The position numbers and the translations under genes are program-made. Shown piece after piece: positions 15,966 through 23,778 of a stretch of DNA of 40,426 nucleotides. This DNA comes from Chromatiales bacterium (GTDB lineage: Bacteria; Pseudomonadota; Gammaproteobacteria; Steroidobacterales; GCA-2729495): positions 2,869,905 through 2,910,330 of the forward strand of contig CP070671.1 of NCBI GenBank assembly GCA_020351875.1, written 5' to 3'. Positions within the stretch are counted from its first letter, which is position 1. The number at the start of each line of letters is the position of its first letter. Below the pieces are notes generated by a model. That model made no database searches and had not been told where the DNA came from. It was given only the letters and a program-made list of their open reading frames with translations.

Positions 15966-16571
15966 ATGAAGACCGGCACACATTGGGCTTGCGCAACGTT
16001 CTTGTTGGCGATTGGACTATCTGGCGTGGCGGGTGCAACCACGGTCTGGGACGAAAGCGTAGACGGCGACCTGTCCACCGACCCGAATGCACCCACACCC
16101 GTGCAATTCCAGGCCGGCAGCAACATCATCACCGGCACGATGGGCGGACCGGGCAACGTTGGCGACTACATTACCTTCACGTTCGGACCCGGCCAGGGGC
16201 TCACCGGGCTCGTACTGCTGGAATTCGCCAGTCAGATGGGCGACGAGCGGGGCTTCCATGGCATCAACGAGGGCCCCACCAGTTTCATTCCCAGCCCTGC
16301 GACCCAGGACAATTTCCTTGGCGGCAACCACCTGAATGCGTTTGAGGCGGGCACCGATGTGTTGCCGGGCCTGGCCACGACACCGCTGGTGGGCGCTGGT
16401 TTCGCGATACCACTCGGCGAGGGCACCTACAGCTACCTGATTCAGCAGACCGCGTCTGACCCCACGAGCTACTCGCTGGAATTCCAGGTGGTGCCGGTGC
16501 CGGCTGCGGTGTGGCTGTTCGGGTCGGCCCTCGGCTTGCTCGGCTGGTTGCGGCGCGTCAGCGGTCGTTAG
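15966..16571 (+). CDS. Secreted protein with VPxPA-type C-terminal sorting tail, function unknown
   Basis: This encodes 201 residues. The ATG at 15966 has GAGGAG six bases upstream and opens a signal peptide (MKTGTHWACATFLLAIGLSGVAGA). The mature domain is Gly/Thr/Phe-rich with predicted beta strands (GDYITFTFGPGQGLTGLVLLEF), has no cysteine, and matches no enzyme motif I know. It ends with VPVPAAVWLFGSALGLLGW and then LRRVSGR, nearly the same tail as the VWA protein upstream, so both are probably substrates of the same exosortase-like system. The 3' end overlaps the convergent PQQ dehydrogenase gene by 14 bp. The surface or matrix role is inferred from the tail only. Confidence 0.75.
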   Translation: MKTGTHWACATFLLAIGLSGVAGATTVWDESVDGDLSTDPNAPTPVQFQAGSNIITGTMGGPGNVGDYITFTFGPGQGLTGLVLLEFASQMGDERGFHGINEGPTSFIPSPATQDNFLGGNHLNAFEAGTDVLPGLATTPLVGAGFAIPLGEGTYSYLIQQTASDPTSYSLEFQVVPVPAAVWLFGSALGLLGWLRRVSGR

Positions 16572-18552
16572 CGGCCGCCGCCTCGTCTTCGGGCAGGCGA
16601 AACGCCATGATCCAGTCGCCCGGCTTGTCCGGGTACAGGAACTGGTGGCCGCCGGCAGCCACCACCACGTACTGGAACCCGTCGAGCTGGTAGGTCATCG
16701 GCGTGGCCATCGCCGCGGTGGGCAGTTTCCAGGTCCACAGCGTCTTGCCGTTGCGCAGGTCGAAGGCGCGGATCTTTTCATCCGGCGTGCCGGCCACGAA
16801 GACCACGCCGCCGGCCGTGACGATTGCGCCCCCGGCGCCGGGTGCGCCCAGCGTGACCGGCAGCGGTAACGGCGCCAGCTGTTCCACCGAGCCCAGCGGC
16901 ACTTCCCATTGCACTTCACCGTTGGTCAGGTCCATGGCCAGCAGCGTGTGCCAGGGGGGTGCCGTGCACGGCGCGCCGAGCGGCGACAGCAACGGGCCCT
17001 GTTCGGCGGCATATGGCGTGTCCTTGATGGCTCCCGGCGGGCCGCCGGGGCGGCCGGCCCCCGGTGCATTGATTTCCTTCGCGTCCTGTTCGTCGGCCTT
17101 TAACAGGCGGAGGAAGTAGGGGATGCGCACCACGTTGGTGATCAGCCAGCCGCGATCGGCCGCAATCGCGCCGCCGTTCCAGTTCACCCCGCCGCCCATC
17201 TGCGGGTACATCACCGTGCCCTCAAGGCTGGGCGGCGTGTAGATCGGCCCGTAGCGCATGCGCTCGATGGCCTCGCGGCACTTGGTCTCGTCGTAAAAAC
17301 TCACGCCCCAGGCGTCTTCCGGGCCGATGGTCTGCGGCACCAGCGGCGGCAGCACGGTGGGGAAGGGCTGCGTGGCCGACAGCGTTTCACCGGGCACCCC
17401 GTCGGTGGGCACCTCGCGCTCGAACACCGGGTAGATGGGCTCACCGGTATCGCGGTTCAGCGCAAACACGAAGCCCTGCTTCGTCAGCTGGATCACCGCA
17501 GGGATATCGCCGCGCTCGGTGCGCAAGGTGGTCAGTATCGGTTGCGCCGGCAGGTCGAAATTCCACACGTCGTGGTGCGTTACCTGGAAGTGCCACGCGA
17601 CTTTGCCGGTGTCGGCCTGCAGTGCCACGACCGAGTTCGCATAGCGGTTGTCGCCCGGGCGCGTGCCGCCGAAAAAATCGGGCGACGCGCTGGCCGTTGG
17701 TGCAAACACGAGCCCGCGCTTTTCGTCCACGGACAGCAGGCTCCACGCGTTTGCACCGCCGGTGTTCTGCAGGGCCGTTTCGTCCCAGTTCCTGGCCTGC
17801 GGGTCATTCTCATTGCGCGGCACCGGGTCGAAGGTCCACTTCAGTGCCCCGGTGCGGGCATCGAAGGCGCGCAGCATGCCGCTGGCTGACTTCGCCCGCC
17901 GCTGCTTGCCGTTCACGGCCGAACCCAGCACGACCACGTCCCGCACCACCGCCGGCGGCGACCAGAAGTTCACGCCGTTCGCGTTCGCGTTCTGCGGTAG
18001 CGCTTTCACCATCGGGTCGACGTTCACCACCCCGCCGTCGCCGAAGCCTGCGCACAGGTCACCGGTACGCGCATCCACCGCCACGAGCCGACGGTGCGTG
18101 GTGCCCATGAACACGCGCCATTCGCACGCACTGCCGGCGCGCGCGCGTGAGTCGCGCCACAACGTGACGCCCCGGCACTTGTAGGAGTTGAACGGCCGCG
18201 ACTTCAGTTCCGGGTCGTAACGCCAGCGTTCTTCACCGGTGGCCGGGTCCAGCGCAATCAGCTTGTTGAAAGCCGAGCAGAACAACAGCGAACCACCCGC
18301 CGCCGGTGGTGCCAGTATCGGGGTGGCATGCAAACCGAAAAACGCCCGCTCGTTCACGGCGGGCGGCAGTTCGCTGGTGCGGTAGGTCCAGGCGGGTTCG
18401 AGCATGCGCACGGTCTTGCGCGTGAGCTGGTCCGCGGGGGAATAGCGCTGGCCGCCGGCATCACCGCCGTAATGGCCCCAGCCCTGCGCGCCGACCGGCC
18501 CGGCCGCGAGGGCCACGACCAGCGCCGCGGCCAATAGCCGGCGGTTACGCAC
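16558..18552 (-). CDS. PQQ-dependent (quinoprotein) dehydrogenase, periplasmic
   Basis: This encodes 664 residues from a GTG at 18552 that directly follows the leuD TAA. The start is supported by a signal peptide (MRNRRLLAAALVVALAAGPVGAQ). The mature protein begins GWGHYGGDAGGQRYSPADQLT, the first blade of an eight-bladed quinoprotein propeller, and carries the repeated tryptophan-docking patterns (LIALDPATGEERWRYDPEL, DARTGALKWTFDP, LQADTGKVAWHF). HHDVWNFDLPAQP and GDNRYANSVVAL are typical of the glucose-dehydrogenase-like branch. There is no N-terminal five-helix membrane domain, so it is a soluble or loosely attached form. It would oxidise a sugar or alcohol and pass electrons to quinone or cytochrome. 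The substrate is unknown. No pqq biosynthesis genes are in the window. Confidence 0.85.
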   Translation of the reverse strand: MRNRRLLAAALVVALAAGPVGAQGWGHYGGDAGGQRYSPADQLTRKTVRMLEPAWTYRTSELPPAVNERAFFGLHATPILAPPAAGGSLLFCSAFNKLIALDPATGEERWRYDPELKSRPFNSYKCRGVTLWRDSRARAGSACEWRVFMGTTHRRLVAVDARTGDLCAGFGDGGVVNVDPMVKALPQNANANGVNFWSPPAVVRDVVVLGSAVNGKQRRAKSASGMLRAFDARTGALKWTFDPVPRNENDPQARNWDETALQNTGGANAWSLLSVDEKRGLVFAPTASASPDFFGGTRPGDNRYANSVVALQADTGKVAWHFQVTHHDVWNFDLPAQPILTTLRTERGDIPAVIQLTKQGFVFALNRDTGEPIYPVFEREVPTDGVPGETLSATQPFPTVLPPLVPQTIGPEDAWGVSFYDETKCREAIERMRYGPIYTPPSLEGTVMYPQMGGGVNWNGGAIAADRGWLITNVVRIPYFLRLLKADEQDAKEINAPGAGRPGGPPGAIKDTPYAAEQGPLLSPLGAPCTAPPWHTLLAMDLTNGEVQWEVPLGSVEQLAPLPLPVTLGAPGAGGAIVTAGGVVFVAGTPDEKIRAFDLRNGKTLWTWKLPTAAMATPMTYQLDGFQYVVVAAGGHQFLYPDKPGDWIMAFRLPEDEAAAANDR

Positions 18553-19173
18553 TTACAGATACACCCAGGGCCGCTTCAGGCGGTCGCGGGCCTGGAAGGC
18601 GAGGATTTCGTCGTCGCGCTTCTGCGTGACCGCAATCGCATCGAGGCCTTCCATCAGCATTTCCCGGTCGGCCGGGCTGATGTCGAAGCCGTGGCGAGTG
18701 CCGTCCGGCGCGGTGAGTTCGCAGCTTTCCAGGCTCACGCTGATGCGGTTCTGCGCCGGGTCGGCCTGCACCTGCGCGGCCAGCGACTCGACCAGCGCGT
18801 TGTCCAGCACCACGGGCAGAATGCCGTTGCGCACGCAGTTGCCCTGGAAGATTGCACCGAAGCTGGGTGCGACGATACAGCGAATGCCCCATTCGGCCAG
18901 CGCCCACACCGCGTGCTCGCGCGACGACCCGCAGCCGAAGTTTTCTCCGGTCAGGATGATCCGGGCATCGCGGTAGGGCGCCTGGTTCAGGATGAACTCC
19001 GGGTTTTCGTCGCGTCCGCCCGGTTCGGTGTAGCGCCAGTTCGCAAACAGGCCGTCGCTCAGGCCCTGCTTCGACACCCGTTTCATTTCCCGGCTCGGAA
19101 TGATCACATCGGTGTCGATGTTGATGCGCAATAAAGGCGCCGCAATCGCCGTGAGCTCGGTGAACTTTTCCAT
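18553..19173 (-). CDS. leuD: 3-isopropylmalate dehydratase small subunit (LeuD-like)
   Basis: This encodes 206 residues from the ATG at 19173, whose A is the last base of the leuC TGA, so translation is coupled. The frame continues upstream inside leuC, but residues from MEKFTELTAIAAPL match the family start. Motifs are INIDTDVIIPS near the N-terminus, LSDGLFANWRYTEPGG, LTGENFGCGSSREHAVWALAEWG and GAIFQGNCVRNGILPV, the swivelling domain that contributes substrate contacts in the aconitase superfamily. The length is normal for LeuD. With LeuC it isomerises 2- and 3-isopropylmalate in leucine synthesis, or a related hydroxy-diacid. leuA and leuB are not in the window. Confidence 0.9.
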   Translation of the reverse strand: MEKFTELTAIAAPLLRINIDTDVIIPSREMKRVSKQGLSDGLFANWRYTEPGGRDENPEFILNQAPYRDARIILTGENFGCGSSREHAVWALAEWGIRCIVAPSFGAIFQGNCVRNGILPVVLDNALVESLAAQVQADPAQNRISVSLESCELTAPDGTRHGFDISPADREMLMEGLDAIAVTQKRDDEILAFQARDRLKRPWVYL

Positions 19174-20597
19174 CAGTTCGCCGCCTCGCTGTCGGGCGCC
19201 AGCTCGCGCACGTCTGTGAGCCGGCCGGTGACGGCGGACGCGGCCACCGTGGTGGGGCTGGCCAGGTGCGTGCGGGTGCGCGGACCCTGCCGGTTTTCGA
19301 AATTGCGGTTCGTGCTGCTGACCACGCGTGTCTGTAAACCGAAGTTTTCGCCACCGGCATAAAAACACATCGAGCAGCCCGCTTCCCGCCACTCGAAACC
19401 GGCCCCGCGAAAGATCTCGTCGATACCTTCCGCTTCGGCAGCTTTCTTCACCTGCCCGGAGCCGGGCACGCAGATGGCCTTCACCCCGTCAGCCACCTTG
19501 CGGCCCGCCAGGATCTTCGCGGCGGCCCGCAGGTCGCTGAGCCGGCTGTTCGTGCAGCTGCCGATGAAGGCCGCGTCAATCGGGATGTCGGTCAGCTTCG
19601 TGCCGGGCTCCAGGTCCATGTACTCCAGCGCTCGTTCCATCAGCTGGCGGCGGGTGTGGTGGGTTTCGGCCGCCGGGTCGGGCACGGCGCTGTCGATGGC
19701 CGCGGCATGTTGCGGGCTCGTGCCCCAGGTGACCTGCGGGACGATCTCGGCACAGTCGATCACGATCTGCTTGTCGTAGCACGCATCGGCATCGGTGGCC
19801 AGCGCGCGCCAGTGGGCAACGGCCTGGTCCCGGTGCGCATCCCCCGGCGCGTACGGTCGGCCGCGCACGTAGTCGAAGGTGGTGTCGTCCGGACTCACCA
19901 GGCCGGTCCACGCGCCGAACTCCACGGCCATGTTGCACAGGGTGAAGCGGGCTTCCTGGGGGAGGCTGCGCACGCCTTCGCCGGTGAACTCGATCGCGTA
20001 GCCCACCCCCGCGCCGGCGCCGTGTTTGCCGATCAGGTGCAAGACCAGGTCCTTCGCAGTGACTCCATAGGCGGGGCCGCCGTCGAATCTCACTTCCATG
20101 AGCTTCGGCTTTTTTACCACCAGCGTTTTCGTCGCCATCGCGTGCTCGGCCTCGGTCGAGCCGATACCCCAGGCCAGTGCGCCGAGCGCGCCCTGGGTGC
20201 AGGTGTGACTGTCGGGGCACACCAGCGTGAGGCCGGGGTAGGCGATGCCCTGCTCCGGGGAGACCACGTGCACGATGCCCTGGCGGTCGTCGCCCAGGTC
20301 AAAGAGCGTAATGCCGGCCGCTTTCGCGGCCTGTCGGGTGGTCTGAATGAAATCCTTGCCCCCGGGCATCATCGTGTCGTCCGTGCGCCCGGGCAGGGTG
20401 TCGACGATGTGGTCCATCACGCAGAACACCTGCTCGGGGTTGCGCACCTCGCGCCCGGCTGCCTCGAGACCCTTCAGCGCGATGCTGCCGGTGCGCTCGT
20501 GCAGGAAGACCCGGTCGATGTACACGAGCCAGCTGCCGTCACCGAGGTCTGCAACGGCGTGCTCGTCCCAGATCTTTTCGATGATGCTGCGGCCCAT
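19173..20597 (-). CDS. leuC: 3-isopropylmalate dehydratase large subunit (LeuC-like), divergent active-site loop
   Basis: This encodes 474 residues from the ATG at 20597 (MGRSIIEKIWDEHAV). The frame is open further upstream but without LeuC similarity. The three cluster-binding cysteines are present: Cys348 in GSCTNSR, and Cys408 and Cys411 in AGCSMC. VCPDSHTCTQGALGALAWGIGSTEAEH is also conserved. After CSMC the usual LAMNPD...PGERC...STSNRNFEGRQG stretch is replaced by a FYAGGENFGLQ version, although NRNFENRQG and THLASP follow. This marks a divergent branch, so another 2-alkylmalate-type substrate is possible. It is the first gene of a leuC-leuD-quinoprotein operon, divergent from moaC across 124 bp. 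Confidence 0.88.
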   Translation of the reverse strand: MGRSIIEKIWDEHAVADLGDGSWLVYIDRVFLHERTGSIALKGLEAAGREVRNPEQVFCVMDHIVDTLPGRTDDTMMPGGKDFIQTTRQAAKAAGITLFDLGDDRQGIVHVVSPEQGIAYPGLTLVCPDSHTCTQGALGALAWGIGSTEAEHAMATKTLVVKKPKLMEVRFDGGPAYGVTAKDLVLHLIGKHGAGAGVGYAIEFTGEGVRSLPQEARFTLCNMAVEFGAWTGLVSPDDTTFDYVRGRPYAPGDAHRDQAVAHWRALATDADACYDKQIVIDCAEIVPQVTWGTSPQHAAAIDSAVPDPAAETHHTRRQLMERALEYMDLEPGTKLTDIPIDAAFIGSCTNSRLSDLRAAAKILAGRKVADGVKAICVPGSGQVKKAAEAEGIDEIFRGAGFEWREAGCSMCFYAGGENFGLQTRVVSSTNRNFENRQGPRTRTHLASPTTVAASAVTGRLTDVRELAPDSEAAN

Positions 20598-20721
20598 GTA
20601 GTGATTCTCCGTGGCGGCGGGTACACTGAAAACTACCGCCGGAGAGCAACGCTCGACCGGCCTTTGCTTCGCAGCGGGCCGCGGCGAGCCAGAGAGCATA
20701 CCAGTTCACTCCACACCTATC

Positions 20722-21219
20722 ATGAGCGCCAAGCACAGCAAGCCCGGTTTGTCGCACGTCGACGAACAGAACCAGCCGACCATGGTCGACGTGGCGGACA
20801 AGGCCGTGACCCAGCGCACCGCGCATGCGCGCGCGCGGGTGAAGCTGCCCGCGCCGGTGCGCAGCGCGATCGACGGCAACGAGATCCGGGCACCGAAAGG
20901 GCCGGTCTTTCAGACTGCAATCATCGCCGGCACGCAGGCGGCCAAGCGCACCCACGAGCTGGTGCCTTTCTGCCATCCACTTGGCATCGAGGGCTGCAAC
21001 ATACAGATTGCCCTGAACGCGGCGGGCGACGCAGTCATCGACTGCCGGGTGAAGGTTACGCACAAGACCGGTGTCGAAATGGAAGCCCTGACCGGTGCCA
21101 CGGTCGCGGCGTTGACGGTGTACGACATGTGCAAGGCGTTGTCGCACGATATCGTGATCACCGATGTCGCGCTGGTGGAGAAGACCGGCGGCAAGAGCGA
21201 CTATCGCGCCGGCACGTAA
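20722..21219 (+). CDS. moaC: Cyclic pyranopterin monophosphate synthase MoaC
   Basis: This encodes 165 residues from the ATG at 20722 (MSAKHSKPGLSHVDEQNQPTM), which matches the family start; upstream frame lies in the intergenic region. MoaC converts the 3',8-cyclo-GTP intermediate made by MoaA into cyclic pyranopterin phosphate in molybdenum cofactor synthesis. Conserved motifs are MVDVADKAVTQRTAHA, PFCHPLGIEGCNI (active-site His), KTGVEMEALTGATVAALTVYDMCKAL and the C-terminal VEKTGGKSDY loop. It sits two bases before mobA and heads a moaC-mobA-folE operon. moaA and moaE/D are not in the window. No Moco riboswitch is recognisable in the short upstream gap. Confidence 0.93.
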   Translation: MSAKHSKPGLSHVDEQNQPTMVDVADKAVTQRTAHARARVKLPAPVRSAIDGNEIRAPKGPVFQTAIIAGTQAAKRTHELVPFCHPLGIEGCNIQIALNAAGDAVIDCRVKVTHKTGVEMEALTGATVAALTVYDMCKALSHDIVITDVALVEKTGGKSDYRAGT

Positions 21220-21221
21220 CG

Positions 21222-21818
21222 ATGGCGACTGCCCCGCTGAACGGGCTGGTGCTGGCCGGCGGCCGCAGCCTTCGCTTCGGGCGCGACAAGGCCGCGGTAG
21301 AAGTCGACGGCAACCCGCTGCTGGCCCGCACGGTGGCGCTGCTCACGCCCTTTGTGCAGATCCTGCGCGTCAGCGTGCGCCCGGAGCAACGCACCGAGCC
21401 ACTGCGTGCCGGGTTCGAGTTATTGCCCGACTCGCTCGACAATGGCGGCCCGGCGGCGGGCCTGCTGGCTGCGCACGACTTTGCGCCCGATGCCGCCTGG
21501 CTCGTGACCGCGTGCGACCTGCCCCTGCTGGATGCCGACACGCTCGGCCGACTGGTGGCGGCCCGCGACGAAAAACGCGATGCCACGGCTTATTCGAGCC
21601 CCGTCGATGGCAAACCGGAGCCACTGTGTGCGATATATGAGCCTGCCGCGCTGGCCAGGTTGGCGGCACGCGCAGGAACCGGCGGCAGCCTGTCGCCGCG
21701 CGATCTGCTGGCCGCGGGCGACACGGCACTGTTGCAGGCCGAGCGGGCCGAGGCCCTGGCCAACGTGAATGAACCTGGCGATCTGGAGCGCCTGCAGAAC
21801 CGAGGACTGAGTGAATGA
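21222..21818 (+). CDS. mobA: Molybdenum cofactor guanylyltransferase MobA
   Basis: This encodes 198 residues from the ATG at 21222, two bases after the moaC stop. The nucleotidyltransferase signature LAGGRSLRFGRDKA is at residues 11-24, followed by NGGPAAGLLAAHDF (the DxGPLxG motif with Asn) and VTACDLPLLDADTL (metal-binding Asp). MobA attaches GMP from GTP to molybdopterin to make the guanine dinucleotide cofactor used by DMSO-reductase-family enzymes. The stop overlaps the folE start by four bases (ATGA). The protein is slightly diverged in its middle, but the motifs needed for GTP binding are present. Confidence 0.9.
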   Translation: MATAPLNGLVLAGGRSLRFGRDKAAVEVDGNPLLARTVALLTPFVQILRVSVRPEQRTEPLRAGFELLPDSLDNGGPAAGLLAAHDFAPDAAWLVTACDLPLLDADTLGRLVAARDEKRDATAYSSPVDGKPEPLCAIYEPAALARLAARAGTGGSLSPRDLLAAGDTALLQAERAEALANVNEPGDLERLQNRGLSE

Positions 21819-22399
21819 GCAAGGTCGACAAACCCAGCCGTGAAGACGCGGAAGCCGCGGTGCGGGTCCTGTTGCGCTGGATTGGCGAAGACCCGGACCG
21901 CCCCGGCCTGAAGAACACACCGGGCAGGGTCATCAAGTCGTTCGACGACTGGTACGAAGGTTACCTGCACGACCCGATGAGCCTGCTCGGGTCCTCGTAC
22001 CAGACCGTGAAGGATTACAATCGGGTGGTGACGTTGCGCGATATCGAGATTGCGTCGCACTGCGAGCATCACATGGCGCCGATCCTCGGCAAGGTGCACC
22101 TGGCCTACCTGCCGGACAAGCGGCTGGCGGGCATCAGCAAGCTGGTGCGGGTGGTCGAAACCCTCGCCCGGCGGCTGCAGGTGCAGGAGCGCTTCACCTC
22201 CGAAATTGCCCAGTGCATCAACCAGGCCCTGGAGCCGCGCGGTGTGGCCGTGGTGGTGGAGGCCAAGCACCAGTGCATGACCACGCGGGGGGTCAACAAA
22301 ACGCAGGTCAGCATGGTGACGAACGAGATGCTCGGCGCGTTCGCCGACAACGACCGCATCCGCACCGAATTTCTCAACTCCATCGGTAACCCGGGCTGA
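21815..22399 (+). CDS. folE: GTP cyclohydrolase I (type IA, FolE)
   Basis: This encodes 194 residues; its ATG overlaps the mobA stop by four bases. It catalyses GTP to 7,8-dihydroneopterin triphosphate, the first step of folate and tetrahydropterin synthesis, as a toroidal decamer in the cytoplasm. The hallmark motifs are all here: RPGLKNTPGRV near the N-terminus, IEIASHCEHHMAPILGKVHLAYLP (Zn-binding Cys and catalytic His residues), GISKLVRVVETLARRLQVQERFT, and AKHQCMTTRGV with the second Zn cysteine. Both this enzyme and the MoaA/MoaC route start from GTP, which may explain its place in this operon. Confidence 0.95.
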   Translation: MSKVDKPSREDAEAAVRVLLRWIGEDPDRPGLKNTPGRVIKSFDDWYEGYLHDPMSLLGSSYQTVKDYNRVVTLRDIEIASHCEHHMAPILGKVHLAYLPDKRLAGISKLVRVVETLARRLQVQERFTSEIAQCINQALEPRGVAVVVEAKHQCMTTRGVNKTQVSMVTNEMLGAFADNDRIRTEFLNSIGNPG

Positions 22400-22451
22400 A
22401 CCCGTTGCCGCGCGCCTGCCCACGCGCGCGTGCATGCGTTAACATCGCGCC

Positions 22452-22919
22452 ATGAGCGTGACCATCGGCAGCATCGCAGACGCGCAGGCGCGCGAGGGTG
22501 AGGAACTCGGGGTTTCCAACTGGATTTTCGTCGACCAGGAGCGCATCGACCGCTTCGCGAAGTCCACGGACGATTTTCAGTGGATCCACGTCGACCCCGA
22601 GCGGGCGAAAGCCGAATTGCCCATCGGCTCGACCATTGCCCATGGCTTTCTGCTGATTTCGCTGATCCCGGCGGCGGTGGACCAGTTCGTCGTCTGGAAG
22701 AACCTCGACCGGGCTATCAACTACGGCCTGAACAAGGTGCGCTTCAAGAACATGGTGCCGTCCGGCAGCCGGGTGCGAATTCGCAGCAAGCTGATGTCAG
22801 CACGCAAGCGCGCCGGCGCACTGCAGGCCATACTCGAGCACACGATGGAGATCGAGGGCGAGACCAAGGCCGCCTGCGTGGCGGAAACGATCTCCATGTA
22901 TTTCTTCAGCGACGACTGA
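22452..22919 (+). CDS. MaoC-like (R)-specific enoyl-CoA hydratase
   Basis: This encodes 155 residues of the MaoC hot-dog fold. The hydratase motif, Asp41-x4-His46 within DDFQWIHVDPERA, is intact, followed by the IGSTIAHGFLLISLIP segment typical of these enzymes. They hydrate trans-2-enoyl-CoA to (R)-3-hydroxyacyl-CoA, linking beta-oxidation to other uses such as polyhydroxyalkanoate precursors. RFKNMVPSGSRVRIRS matches the C-terminal half of the NodN/MaoC group. It lies 52 bp downstream of folE on the same strand, possibly with its own promoter, and its 3' end is 12 bp from the convergent phosphatase-like gene. Confidence 0.85.
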   Translation: MSVTIGSIADAQAREGEELGVSNWIFVDQERIDRFAKSTDDFQWIHVDPERAKAELPIGSTIAHGFLLISLIPAAVDQFVVWKNLDRAINYGLNKVRFKNMVPSGSRVRIRSKLMSARKRAGALQAILEHTMEIEGETKAACVAETISMYFFSDD

Positions 22920-22931
22920 CCGCCGCTGCGC

Positions 22932-23774
22932 TCACCCGTTGCCGATCAGTGCCAGGATCTCGCGGTGCACCGCGGGGCTGGCGGCGACCAGCATGTCGGC
23001 CTGCGCCTGGGGTTTGAAGGCGTTCAGACCCGACAGCGGCGAACCGTCGAGAGTCGACACGATGCCGCCAGCGTGGTGGACGATGAATGCCATGGCGCCC
23101 CAGTCGAGTAGTTCGCCGCCGCGGCACGCAAACGCATCGAGGCGCCCGGTGAACAAGTCGTTCAGGTTGTCGAAGCCCCGCGCCGGATCATAGTCCTCGA
23201 CGATATCGAACGCGTCATACTGTTCGCTCACCGCCTGTTTTACGTCGGGTGCCTGGTAAGTCAGGCACACGCGGCTGCCGCTCTGGGTGCCCAGTCTCTG
23301 CATGGCCGCGACATTCGGTGCATCCCGGGTGCCGGTCAGTGCGCCACGGTGGCGCAACGCCAGGTAGAACAGGCCACGGGCCGGCATGTAGCTCACGGCC
23401 GCCACCAGCTGGCCCTCGTGGGCAATGCTCAGGATGATGTCCCAGCCGTCGCGCTGGTTCCTGTATAGAAAAGTTCCGTTCACCGGGTCCAGGTGCACGA
23501 CCGTGGGCGCAGCCGGGTCGAAGTACTTGTGGTTCACCGACTGTGCCCACTCTTCGCCAAAAAAGCCCAGCGCCGGGTCCCGGGCGATGGTCGCCACTTC
23601 GACGTAGGTCTGCACCGCGATATCGGCGTCAGTGAGCGCCTCGGTCCAGGCATTGGCACCGGTTTTCGGGGCGGGGCCCTGCACGCCCGCCTGGATCGCT
23701 CGGGCGTAGTCGCCGGCGGCGATCAGCACCGGCAGGTAGTAGTCAACCAGCGCGTCGACGTCGGCGGGCGTCAC
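22932..23774 (-). CDS. Inositol monophosphatase / CysQ-like family protein with altered metal motif
   Basis: This encodes 280 residues from a GTG at 23774, four bases after the stop of the upstream gene; no ATG offers a better start. It follows the Li-sensitive phosphatase fold: GFFGEEW supplies the first metal-binding Glu pair, then HLDPVNGTFLYRNQRDGWDIILS, and LLDWGAMAFIVHHAGGIVS near the C-terminus. The family's usual DPxDGT reads DPVNGT here, so the second metal-binding Asp is Asn. Activity could be altered or the substrate different. It pairs with the DUF1499 gene upstream on the same strand. The function is uncertain beyond the family. Confidence 0.75.
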   Translation of the reverse strand: MTPADVDALVDYYLPVLIAAGDYARAIQAGVQGPAPKTGANAWTEALTDADIAVQTYVEVATIARDPALGFFGEEWAQSVNHKYFDPAAPTVVHLDPVNGTFLYRNQRDGWDIILSIAHEGQLVAAVSYMPARGLFYLALRHRGALTGTRDAPNVAAMQRLGTQSGSRVCLTYQAPDVKQAVSEQYDAFDIVEDYDPARGFDNLNDLFTGRLDAFACRGGELLDWGAMAFIVHHAGGIVSTLDGSPLSGLNAFKPQAQADMLVAASPAVHREILALIGNG

Positions 23775-23778
23775 GGGT

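Noticed and set aside
19656..20721. Long plus-strand frame that would extend mobA upstream by more than 500 codons
   Set aside because: It lies antisense to leuC and in another frame of moaC. MobA similarity starts only at the ATG at 21222.
20598..20721. Molybdenum-cofactor riboswitch before moaC
   Set aside because: The gap is only 124 bp, shared with the divergent leuC promoter, and no Moco RNA consensus is recognisable.
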